A DNA stretch of 64,000 nt, taken from Mycteria americana. Lineage: Eukaryota; Chordata; Aves; Ciconiiformes; Ciconiidae. Position 1 is the first letter of the stretch, and every line of letters begins with the position of its first letter. Where the stretch lies: the NCBI RefSeq assembly GCF_035582795.1, contig NC_134368.1, positions 27,694,001 to 27,758,000 of the forward strand, read 5' to 3'. Under the pieces are notes generated by a model. The model saw nothing but the letters and a program-made list of their open reading frames with translations. It was not told the DNA's origin and ran no database searches. A program made the position numbers and the translations under genes. Of the stretch, positions 25,504 through 34,612 are shown one piece after another.

Positions 25504-27790
25504 GAAAATAAGGATGGTGTTTTATTAGCTTTCTGGTTACCGACTGCACACTAGTTGCCAAATGATAAGAAATTGTCTTGTTTCTCAGCCACTTATCTAC
25601 CAGGCTCAAAGCCTGTCATGCAGAAATAAAGTCTGTCCTTGCTATATGCCATAATGCATACTCAATCATACATTATTGAAACATTAATTATGGTGAGCTG
25701 GAAGGTAAAAATATGTATCCTTCTCTCATCTCCAGGCAGTTAAAAGTTGGATTCATCCATTTGAAAGCCTGTGTCACCACTGTAGACCTCTACACCTGAA
25801 CTGGGTCCTCTACGCTCCCTTTATAGTCAAGGGAGAGAAGCTGGCGTTTCTAGAGCACAGTTTGTCTCAGCCCAAAGCTAACATCTCTATTTGGCCCACT
25901 GATTCATGCTCTCAAATTTCTTCTCACTGCTGATTATGAAGGCATCCTAAATGTCCCTATAATAGATGGATGGATACCACCTTAGTTACGCTATGACTTA
26001 TGTCAGAACTGGCCTTAGGCAAAAGTAGTCCTAGCAACTCTTCAAGGATGCTGCATTTCTGTTTAAGTCAACCTCTCTCAAGCACACTACTACGATACAA
26101 CTGAGCTGTCGTAACTGCCGTCAGGCAGGATTTACCCCCAACCCAGCAGATGTACTTACAGTAATCTCAAATACCTTCAACTCATTGTAGGGTAAGTGCA
26201 AGGGCACCAGGAGAATGGTGACATGCAGTAATGGGTTCCTGTGGCTCCAGCGCCTGCACCACCGTGTACCTGCATCCCGCTGCCCTGGGCACCACCAGCC
26301 AGCTATGGACACCGGTGGTTTGTTTGGGGGGTAGGGAGTAGGGAATTAAGGAGATTTCCAGGAATGGGTTTGGGATCCTTCTTTTGGGAAGTGAGTCATA
26401 TTATAGGAAAATGAAGAAAGGCACAGGTCTGAGGTGTTTGCTGGACAGGTGCGGATAGTGCAGCTGAAGATGGGGACTTGGACTGCCTCAGGGCTTGGAT
26501 TTTGGCAGGAGAATAGGAAAACTATTTTCTAAAGAATAGTTTACAACCTCAGCTTCCATTTCAGGAGCTCTGCATTGTCTAAGGCCAGCTTTGTCTCCTA
26601 CACCACCTTGCTTGTCATCACTACTTCTGTTAGGAGATCTTCTGAACTCAGAAACAGCCCTTAATTTTAGGTCTGGTTCTTCCTTATGTAACCCTCAACT
26701 GAAACACGGGGAGAAAGTAAATACTACCATTGAGTCCTATATTTAAAAGAAAGAAATCTGCCAAAAGATTATACACGTAGGAAAGATTCTTCTGTACGTG
26801 CTTTCTAGATTAGACATCTGAGTGAAAGCTTTATTCACAGACAATGTTGAACACCACAAGTACTATTGTTACATTTGGACAGTGCAGAAAGTTCACAAGT
26901 ATTTCCAGTCACTTTTCAGGTGAGTTGATTTTATTGCAGTAATGGGACCGTATTGGGTTAAATGTGCTCGGTACATCTACCTGCAGTGAAGATAGATAGT
27001 CCAGAGACTTCCTTTTTGCAAGGAGGTAGATGAGGACTGGATATGACACAGCACTCCGTTTTTACATGACTTTTCAGAGGCAGACATCTTTATGCAACTC
27101 TAGCAGATTTTTAGCAGTTTCATCTTGTTATACTTAGTATTTATTTAAAATTAATGTATTGATAGATTTGTCAGATTCTCCCTTAGAAATGATCACTCCT
27201 GCTATGGTCCCTGTGTGCTGTTCATGGCACACAGAGACTGAAACAACGCTTGCACAGCTGTTTGCAGTCCCTCCCAACAGCCTAGACACAGGAACCATCC
27301 CAGGGCTGAGTGTAACCTAGGGATCTGAGCACAGCCATCGCTCCGAGGCAGGCTGAAGTTATAACCACCATTTGCCACTGAGCAATTCAGAAATAGGATT
27401 TTTCTTGCCATTTTTAGCCTTCCCTTTTGTAGACTGCAAGATGTGTGCTTTGCCATCCTCTCAGAGGCACTGCATGCAGGCTCTCCTACATATGTATCAG
27501 GGACCATTAGGATCGTACTTCATTCAAGTTGCTTTGCTACACTTGCATCTTACAGTGCATGAAGAGTTGATCACAAAAGGAAAGACAGGCAAAGCTACTA
27601 TATATAGAATAAATGTTTTGAACCATTTTTAGCTTGCTTATAGGTATCAATGACTGTATTCAGCTAAAACATAAGGGGAAAAAACAGAAATAAATGATAC
27701 TGTCATTTACTGTGAACCTTCCCCCCGTCCTCCCCGAAAATCTCTGGGTTTGAACAGCATATACTGCTCTTCCCTTTACTGTGACAGACT
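25504..27790. other. Intergenic DNA, nothing recognised
   Basis: AT-rich sequence with chance frames only. No exon or repeat family was recognised. Confidence 0.55.
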
Positions 27791-27930
27791 GAATCACAGG
27801 ATCACAGGATCCTTCAGGTTGGAAGGGGTCTCAGGATGTCTCTAGACCAACCTCCTGCTCAAAGCACGATCAGCTATGAGATCAGCCCAGGTTGCTCAAG
27901 TCTTTATCCTGTCTGGAAACATCCCAGCTT
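27791..27930 (-). mobile_element. CR1 LINE 3' end, minus orientation
   Basis: It begins on the plus strand with the CR1 terminal 8-bp repeat read in reverse (GAATCACAGGATCACAGGAT). It continues with GGTTGGAAGGGGTCTC, a decayed 'TCTAGACCAACCTCCTGCTC' and 'ATGAGATCAGCCCAGGTTGC', which is the order of a bird CR1 3' untranslated region. The element is truncated at its 5' end, as most CR1 copies are. Confidence 0.9.
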
Positions 27931-28335
27931 TGCATATAAAATACAAAACCCTCCTTGCTATCCTGTCTTTTCTTCACTAAGTCTTGTTGCAGGTAGAACC
28001 AACGTGACACTGTATCTTGAGCCTTTTATGACCATATTTCGAAGATTAAACAGTAAGCTTCTTTCCCTAGGAGTTCATTGTAAACTGAGGAAGGTTGATA
28101 AATAGGTCCCAGTCCAAATACGTAGTGTGGGCAATGTGAATGATCCCCCACTAACTTATAGTGCAGTAGATCTAAAGTTAATTTAAATTTGTTTGAAATT
28201 AGGCAGGTACTTAGAGATTTTGCTGCACTGGGGTCCAAATCATTCTGAAACAGGGTGGAAAACCAAAGGAAGAAAGTCATCAAACCCAAACAGACTGCAG
28301 ACCATTTTGTTCGGTATTTGCACTGTTTGAAAGGT

Positions 28336-28386
28336 AACTGTTACCCACAAGGTTATCCACAACTGTTACCCATCTCGGTTATCCAC
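28336..28386. repeat. Two-unit tandem duplication of about 25 bp
   Basis: The unit starting AACTGTTACCCA and ending GGTTATCCAC occurs at 28336-28360 and again, with four changes and one inserted base, at 28361-28386. It lies about 340 bp left of the UCHL1 CpG island. Confidence 0.8.
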
Positions 28387-29088
28387 AAGGCTCCCATCTG
28401 GCTGTTTACCAGTGGAATCTGAAGGGCTGTTTGGACTCCACGGGATTTCTAGTATTTCAGGTAGGTTCATTTTGTTTCCTTGTTCAGAGATGTTCTAGTC
28501 CAAAGACATTGCCTTGACAGGTCACGAATAAAAGATAAAAAGCCCAATATTTTATAACCAACTTCATTGGACTGGTTCAGGAACTAGTTCAAACTGCAGA
28601 GATGCAATCAGCAAACAGGTGACTTTTGTGACGGTTTTATAATCATACCGAAATTTTAAAAATAAGTATCTGATGCTTATGTTGAATATCAAAACCATCG
28701 TGTAGTTTATGCAATACACACGGAGCAGGGGAGCGAAGGGCAGGGCAGGAGGCCGCTGCCGCCTCCGCGGCCCCGCCGCTTCTAGCACTTTCTCCACACC
28801 GACGTAAGGCGGGCCGGGGTCCTCCCCGCCGCCGGCCGCGCCCCGCTCCCGCGGAGGAAGCGGGCCTTCGGGGCCGGGCAGGGCCCCTGGTCCCCCGCAG
28901 CCCCGGCCGGGCTCTCCCCCCCCCGCCCCCGCGGCTGCCCGACACCGACCCCCGCCGGCCTCTCGCTGCGCGGAGCGACCGCCCGCCGGGGCTGGCACGG
29001 CCGAGCCCCCCGCCCTCCCCCCGCACTTTGGTCGTGCCCTGCTCCTCCCTCTCCCCCCACCGCGGCGCGGAGTGGGCCAGCCCGCCCC

Positions 29089-29096
29089 TATATAAG
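29089..29096 (+). promoter_or_regulatory. UCHL1: TATA box of UCHL1
   Basis: TATATAAG sits about 130 bp before the start codon in a GC-rich context, which predicts transcription starting near 29,119-29,125 and a 5' untranslated region of about 100 bases. A TATA box inside a CpG island fits a gene expressed very strongly in a restricted tissue, here neurons. Confidence 0.8.
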
Positions 29097-29221
29097 AGCC
29101 GGGTGGGCAGGTCCGCGCCGCAGCGTCGACGGTCGCGGAGGGCTGTGAGCGTGGTGTCGCGTCGTGGGGGACATCGTCGTGCCTGGGGCGCAGCCTGCCT
29201 TCTTCCCGCCGCCCCGCAGCC

Positions 29222-29254
29222 ATGGCCTGGCAGCCTATGGAGATCAACCCCGAG
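29222..29254 (+). CDS. UCHL1: UCHL1 coding exon 1 (residues 1-11)
   Basis: Encodes [11 protein letters not shown]; the donor is GAG|GTGCGC. Residues 2-4 differ from the mammalian MQLKP start, but PMEINPE is conserved. Confidence 0.93.
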
Positions 29255-32200
29255 GTGCGCGAGGGGGCCGCGGGATGGGGCCGGGGCCGCAGGGGTGGGA
29301 GGGGGCCGGGGCCGGGCGGTGGGGCGCCGTCTCTCCCCGGCACTCACCCCTCTCCCCCCGCATTGTCTTCCAGATGCTGAACAAAGTGAGTCCCCGCCGC
29401 AGGACCGCCGCGGGCGCCGCCCCTTCTCCCTCCATCCCTCGGCATCCCGCCCTGCCGGGGCAGCGCCGGCTGGAGCGGCGCGGAGCGGAGCGGAACCGCT
29501 GCGCGGGGCGCGGCCGCACCTGCGGAGCGGCGCTGAGGCCGCGCCCTCCCCCGGGGGCGCCCCCTCGGGCGGGTGGTGCCGGCGGCGGCGCTTGGGCGCG
29601 GCCGGCAGGCGGCGCCGCGGTGCTGCGCGTTGTGCTGTGTCATTGGGGCGCGGCGCGGGGGGGGCCGGGCCCCGCCGGGGGGGGGTGGGGTGAGGTGGGT
29701 GTCGCGGCCGTGCCACCCGCTCGCTGTGCCCCCTGCAGGTGCTGTCCCGCCTGGGGGTGGGTCCCGGCTGGCGCTTCGTGGACGTGCTGGGTTTCGAGGA
29801 GGAGGCGCTGGGCGCCGTGCCGACCCCGGCCTGCGCGCTGCTCCTGCTGTTCCCCCTCACCGAGCAGGTAGGCGGTGGGTGGTGCCCCCCCCGCGGGGTG
29901 GGGGCGCTCCCGGGGGCGGGGTGGGGGGGGCGGCTGTCGTGTCCCTCCTGGACTGCTCTCCTTCGCAGGTCCTCTGGGCTGCAGCCCTGGAGGCAACAGC
30001 TGGATGGGCTGGGTTCAGGCACGGAGCCTGCCGCTGCCCTGGAGCTGTGTGATAGCTGTGTGTGGGGTTTCTGGGTAGGCCACCTAGGCCGTGTATGGCC
30101 TAAATGCCCCTAGAGTAAAAAGCAAGCTGTTCGCAGCCATGTCTGTACCTGCTGGCTGCTGTCAGGAGTGTGGCTGTGTCATCTCTCCAAGCATCAGATG
30201 ATTGGGCACAGGTTTGGCTTGCACTGGGGCTGTAGGTGGCTGATGGGTAGTATGTGCTGGGTGCTTGGCCCCAGCCTCCAAATAGCCTGAACTAAAATGC
30301 ACTGAGCCACAAAACAAGGCCTTTAATACCTTTCTTACACTTTGCTTTGTGTATCAGACTGAGGAAAAAACATCAGCAGTCTTGAGTGAGAGGAATAGCG
30401 ATTCTGTTACCATGCTGAATCATTGCATCTGGAGAGGCCTAAACTACTTCTGTATGATTAATACAGTTAGTCCAATTGATGCTAAGGAAGTAGATGAGGA
30501 GATGGACTTTGAATTAAAGTATATTTAACAGGTTCTTTAAAGGAAGGATTATAGCCTTTCAGTAGTGATGGGTTTTATGCTTGTCTATACATTGTTCTCA
30601 TGGGGAGGAGTTCTTCATGAAGGGAAGTAACCTAAAGGTAGAAAGGCAAGCTATTGCAGAGACATGCTGAGTAGTCTCATTAAATGGACCAAAACAATTG
30701 AGAGAGGATATAAGAGCCTATCCATTATATGATTTCCCACCCCAGGCTATTTCCAATCTACATGGAGAGGCTAAGAACAGTGCCTTTGGGTATGACTGAG
30801 TCATGCAGGTAGTCCATTAAGACTTGGCCTGCATCCAGTATAGACACACAATGCTTTACTGGACCTATGCCACAAAGATGACTTTCTGGGTAAATCTTTG
30901 TCCAAATTTTTGTTGAGTCCTCGTATCGATTCTCCTGCACAACTCATTTGTCTAGTAGCATGCACAATAAAAAAATATCACTGTGGTGAAATGCTTAAAG
31001 CAGTTACATGTTTACAGCATGAGAACTTCAGGAAACAACAGACTGAGAAAATAAAGGACCAAGAAATCAGTTCCAAGGTGTATTTCCTGAAGCAGACAGT
31101 CAGTAACTCCTGTGGGACAATTGGTCTGATACATGCAGTTGCTAATAATAAAGACAAACTGAAGCTTGGTGAGTATGAATGTTCCGAAGTGCTTGAATTT
31201 CCATTTTTTTATGACAGAGGAAAATTGAGTGGGTATAGGCTATAGGAGACACTTGGGGCTTTCATGCAAGCCAAGTTAAGGCATGCTGTGCTGCTTCATG
31301 TTGGTAAGTGGGTCTTTCAGCTCTTGGAGGGGGGACATGTGGTCTTGCCTACTGGCTGAATTGCAGAAGGGAACGTACTTTGACTCCTGTCTGGTAGCTG
31401 CAGAGGTATCATCCTAGTGAGCGATGCAAGAAGAAAAGGGCACATAATAGGATTGGTGAAAGTCTGTTTGTAATTAGGAAGTATGTTCAGAAGTAGCTGT
31501 TGACATTGGGGTTGATGATGGCAACTGAAGAGATAAAGTTCTTCGTGCCACTTATGTCTAATGTAAACAGACTTGCTCAGGGTGGCCTGTAAATCAGTAT
31601 AAAACATGTTTTCTTTTTGCTGGGAAAGTAGTATAGGATGGTAAGGGTCTGTAAGTAGACTTTTCCTGCAGAGGTAATAGTTTTGATGGTTGTCTTCCTA
31701 TAGAAGAGGATATAAAACTGGCTTAGGCAACTAGTGGCTGGAAACTCCTAGAAAGAAGGATTACAAGTTCTTGTCAAAAAAAGGTTGTCATTGAGTCCAG
31801 GAAATACTTTATTGTTCAAAGACTAGAGATTTGCAAAGTACAACTTATTTTCCCTACTCCAAGAGAACCTGAACCCTTTGGGTGTTGTGGGATTCCTTCT
31901 TAAACAAAGAAAAACACATACGGAAGGCTAAATGAGAGTAGCTTCACTTTACTGCTCTTGAGAGTATTTTCTGAAATGGCACACTCTTGAGTGAAATGAA
32001 TGATGCATGTATGACTAAACTCAGTGCTTCTTAGTACTGCATTACTAGTTTATGTTCTGGAAAACCAAAGTAAGCCTAGCACGACAAGTGCTGTGTTCAT
32101 TTGAAGGGAGACCTCAATTTCATCTACCCATATTCTGTCAGTTGATAATTAAGTGTCCTCACAGCTGGCACCTTTCTTGAATTTTTTTAAAACAAGACTG

Positions 32201-33981
32201 AACACTTCTGCCAAATCTGCAAGGGGGGAAATCAGAAAAGCTAAATCCCATTTGAAAGTGAGTTCTAAGGCAAGCATCCAGAGTACCCTGAAGCATTTGA
32301 ACTCTGGCTGTTTGTGTAGATTGTTGTTAATAGCTTCTGGATAAATGGCTTACTTCAAGCGGTAGTTATACACTTATGCTGGAGATGGTTCCAGGCTGAA
32401 TGCAATGACTCCTAGTTAGTGCAACAAGTATTAATTACTGTAGGCTGCATCTGAACTGTAACTGATGCTTTACCTATACTAAATAAAGTCTTTGATCGTC
32501 TTGTGCAGATGAAGGGTCTGCCCTGAAGAAGTTTCTTGATGAAACAGCTGATCTGTCTCCTGAAGAGAGAGCTAAGCATTTTGCAAATAATAAGGTATGT
32601 GAACTACACAAACTGCTGACAGCTGTCAGTACTTGAGAATGTAGTAACCTGTATCTGCTTTCTCTTAAGGCTATACAAGAAGTCCACAATTCGGTTGCAC
32701 AAGAAGGACAATGTCGGGTAAGATATGAATGTGTAAAATCTTGGGAGAAGGGGTTAATGAATGTGGTAGAGCAATACAATTTTTTGCCTGGTAAATAGCT
32801 GTTATAGCTCATGAGGAAAGAGGAGTGACTCATGAGTGAATGCTTGTGTAGGGTTTCTTCCTCAAACATGGATTGAAAATCTGGGTTCAGACCCAGTCTG
32901 AAAATGTGACTGTACAGTAGGATTTTTGGTGCTTGACCATACAGAGGTCTTGCAGAGACCTCTTCAGCTGAAGTTTAGTCCTTTGCTGTTGCTTTGACAC
33001 CTCTGCTGTCCTGTAGTCACAAGCAGGTTCACAGTGCTAGGCTTTTTTCCATCTAACACGTGTCTAATGGTCTCTCCTAAGGTTGAGGACAACAGTCTGA
33101 ACTTCCACTTCATCCTCTTTGTCAATGTGGATGGACATCTGTATGAATTGGGTAAGGTCCTGAGAACTCTGGAGTTGGACTGGGCCTACTTTGCACTGTA
33201 CAGCAGCACTGGGGGCTCAGGCTAGATACTTGGAGCTAGTAAAGCTGTTCACTGAGGCTCTCAAAGACAATACATAATTTGTATCTTCACTTGAAGATTT
33301 TAACTGAAGGTGGGTTGCACTGAAGGCCTAGGCCTGCTTCTAAAGCATGTGGTCTCCTGTAAAGCTGGGAATACTTACTCCCCTTCTTGCTCAAGCTATG
33401 TATTGACAATTTATTCTGACCTCCCAAGTATCTTCATGTGTGTACTTGTTTCTGGGGCCCACTATGCTCAGTTCTGCTAATTCAGAAGTAATACTAAGTA
33501 CACTGAGTGATTGGACTTTCTTTCAGATGGGCGTATGCCATTTCCTGTAAACCATGGCACAAGCTCAGATGACTTGCTATTGAAGGTAAGACTCTTCCCT
33601 GCCTGTTTCCCTGAAAACAAGGGTGAGAGGCACCTTGTTTTCCTTATATTTCCAAACTATAAAAGGGTGAGAGGCATGCATTCAGTGTGCAGTGGCTGTA
33701 CCTACTTGCTGTACAGGGCTGCTTATGGTAACAAGGTAGTATTGTGCTACAGAGCTAGATACCCGTTAAGTGTATTTAGTAGCTGGTGCTACAAGACCTT
33801 GTAACTTGGTGGGATCCAGAGAGGAGCTGCAAAGACTTGGTCTCTACAGCAAGTGTATTCTGATAACCTAAACAGCTTTTTCTTTTCTTCCAAGGACTCC
33901 GCTAAGATCTGCAGGCAATTTACAGAACGTGAAAAAGGGGAAGTTCGTTTTTCTGCTGTGGCTTTCTGCAAGTCTGCCTGA
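29222..33981 (+). CDS. UCHL1: Ubiquitin carboxyl-terminal hydrolase L1, nine coding exons
   Basis: Coding exons are 29222-29254, 29374-29385, 29739-29867, 31018-31168, 32509-32594, 32670-32717, 33082-33151, 33527-33585 and 33895-33981. All introns are GT-AG and the frame is continuous, giving 224 residues (mammals 223). The protein is a C12-family cysteine peptidase, abundant in neurons, that cleaves small adducts from the ubiquitin C-terminus and binds monoubiquitin. The oxyanion glutamine (Q84), nucleophile C90 in [11 protein letters not shown], histidine H162 in NFHFILF and aspartate D177 in LYELDGRMPF are all present. The start ATG has a good context (GCC before, G after) and matches the MEINPEMLNKVLSRLG N-terminus of the family. 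The C-terminus CKSA resembles the CKAA tail described as farnesylated in mammals. The gene appears intact and functional. Confidence 0.97.
29374..29385 (+). CDS. UCHL1: UCHL1 coding exon 2, a 12-base microexon (MLNK)
   Basis: It has acceptor TCTTCCAG and donor AAA|GTGAGT and encodes four residues in phase 0. It is required to join MEINPE to VLSRLG without a gap. Confidence 0.92.
29739..29867 (+). CDS. UCHL1: UCHL1 coding exon 3 (residues 16-58)
   Basis: Encodes 43 residues from VLSRLG through WRFVDVLG to [10 protein letters not shown], in phase 0 at both ends. The donor is CAG|GTAGGC. This is part of the ubiquitin-binding N-terminal half. Confidence 0.96.
31018..31168 (+). CDS. UCHL1: UCHL1 coding exon 4 with catalytic cysteine (residues 59-108)
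   Basis: Starts HENFRKQQ and contains Q84 and C90 within [15 protein letters not shown]. It ends one base into codon 109, with donor CTTG|GTGAGT. I93, the position of a human I93M variant, is isoleucine here. Confidence 0.97.
32509..32594 (+). CDS. UCHL1: UCHL1 coding exon 5 (residues 109-137)
   Basis: Encodes [20 protein letters not shown]... and corresponds to the region leading into the active-site crossover loop. The acceptor is TTGTGCAG and the donor AAG|GTATGT. Intron 5, which follows, is only 75 bp. Confidence 0.95.
32670..32717 (+). CDS. UCHL1: UCHL1 coding exon 6 (residues 138-153)
   Basis: Encodes [16 protein letters not shown], matching the family's [11 protein letters not shown] segment. 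This is the crossover loop over the active site, which limits substrate size. Acceptor TCTTAAG, donor CGG|GTAAGA. Confidence 0.95.
33082..33151 (+). CDS. UCHL1: UCHL1 coding exon 7 with catalytic histidine (residues 154-176)
   Basis: Encodes [23 protein letters not shown] plus one base. It is one codon longer than the mammalian exon before NFHF, so the catalytic histidine is at 162. Acceptor CTCCTAAG, donor TTGG|GTAAGG. Confidence 0.95.
33527..33585 (+). CDS. UCHL1: UCHL1 coding exon 8 with catalytic aspartate (residues 177-196)
   Basis: Encodes [20 protein letters not shown]; the first residue D177 is the third member of the catalytic triad. Acceptor CTTTCAG, donor AAG|GTAAGA. Confidence 0.96.
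33895..33981 (+). CDS. UCHL1: UCHL1 coding exon 9 and stop (residues 197-224)
   Basis: Encodes [20 protein letters not shown]... ending in CKSA and TGA at 33979-33981. The GEVRFSAVA strand is diagnostic for the UCHL1/L3 fold. Confidence 0.96.
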   Translation, partial: DSAKICRQFTEREKGEVRFSAVAFCKSA

Positions 33982-34320
33982 GACTCTGAAGAGATGCAAG
34001 GAAAGCAGTCTAATAGCACACCAGTAAATGCAGTCTAAACTCCAGTGCTTCAGTACTTGTTAAACACAGCTGTTCTGGTAACTTAAATTGTTTCCACCTT
34101 TTGCTATACACAGGAGCAACATCAGCTGAGCTTATGCTAAAGGATGAGCTCAAGTTTTAATGTGAACAGTTTGGACACATCAGTTGTCTTCAGACTCTTT
34201 TTTCACATGTTAAGTAGAAAATGCTTAACAGGGCTTGTTTAATCTGTGTCATGTTAATTGAGCTGTTGGTTGATATTTCCTTGTCCTTAATGAGAATAAA
34301 ATCTTCTGCTGGAATACTAA
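33982..34320 (+). other. UCHL1: UCHL1 3' untranslated region
   Basis: About 340 bases run from the stop to the predicted cleavage site after the AATAAA at 34295-34300. No other signal is evident. Confidence 0.8.
34295..34300 (+). terminator. UCHL1: UCHL1 poly(A) signal AATAAA
   Basis: The first canonical AATAAA after the stop codon; cleavage is expected 15-25 bases later. The family's 3' untranslated region is similarly short. Confidence 0.8.
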
Positions 34321-34454
34321 ATGGACTAAAGTGATCACTAACTTTCTCCAAAAGGAGTTGTGTGGCGTCCTTTATAAACCTTCTTTTCAAAAGACCCTCA
34401 AAGCTCTCCTCTGAGCAAAAAGTTAATGTCAGCCTCAGGTTAGCAGGACAATTG

Positions 34455-34612
34455 CTTTTTCTAGTGTCCTGAAGGCCTCCAAGAATGGAGAGATGCACTA
34501 CTGTCTGCACAGCATGTTCCAGTGCTGTGCTACCCTTCTGGTAAAGCTTTTCCTAATGTCCAGTCTGAAACTTAAGCTGCACTTTGCCACCTTGAATACA
34601 TTTATTTTAGTT
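34455..34612 (-). mobile_element. CR1 LINE 3' fragment, minus orientation
   Basis: The plus strand reads 'AAGGCCTCCAAGAATGGAG', 'AGCATGTTCCAGTGCTG', 'CTGGTAAAGCTTTTCCTAAT' and 'GTCCAGTCTGAAACTTAAG'. This follows the reverse complement of the CR1 region containing 'AACAGGTTGCCCAGAG' and its neighbours. It lies about 140 bp past the UCHL1 poly(A) signal. Confidence 0.85.

Larger units (their letters stand above)
28722..29940 (+). promoter_or_regulatory. UCHL1: CpG island of UCHL1
   Basis: About 1.2 kb of very GC-rich, CpG-dense DNA spans the promoter, the first three exons and introns 1-3. It contains many GC boxes, a TATA box, and long G-runs on the coding strand within the introns. The long frames on both strands here (up to several hundred codons on the minus strand) follow from the lack of AT-rich stops. 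Confidence 0.9.

Noticed and set aside
28353-28387. Two TTATCCACA sequences identical to a bacterial DnaA box
   Set aside because: They are part of a tandem duplication in vertebrate DNA, where DnaA boxes have no meaning.
28643-30022. 459-codon open frame on the minus strand across the UCHL1 promoter
   Set aside because: It is arginine-, proline- and alanine-rich, lies wholly in the CpG island, and overlaps the first three UCHL1 exons in antisense. GC content removes stop codons there, and no known domain is seen.
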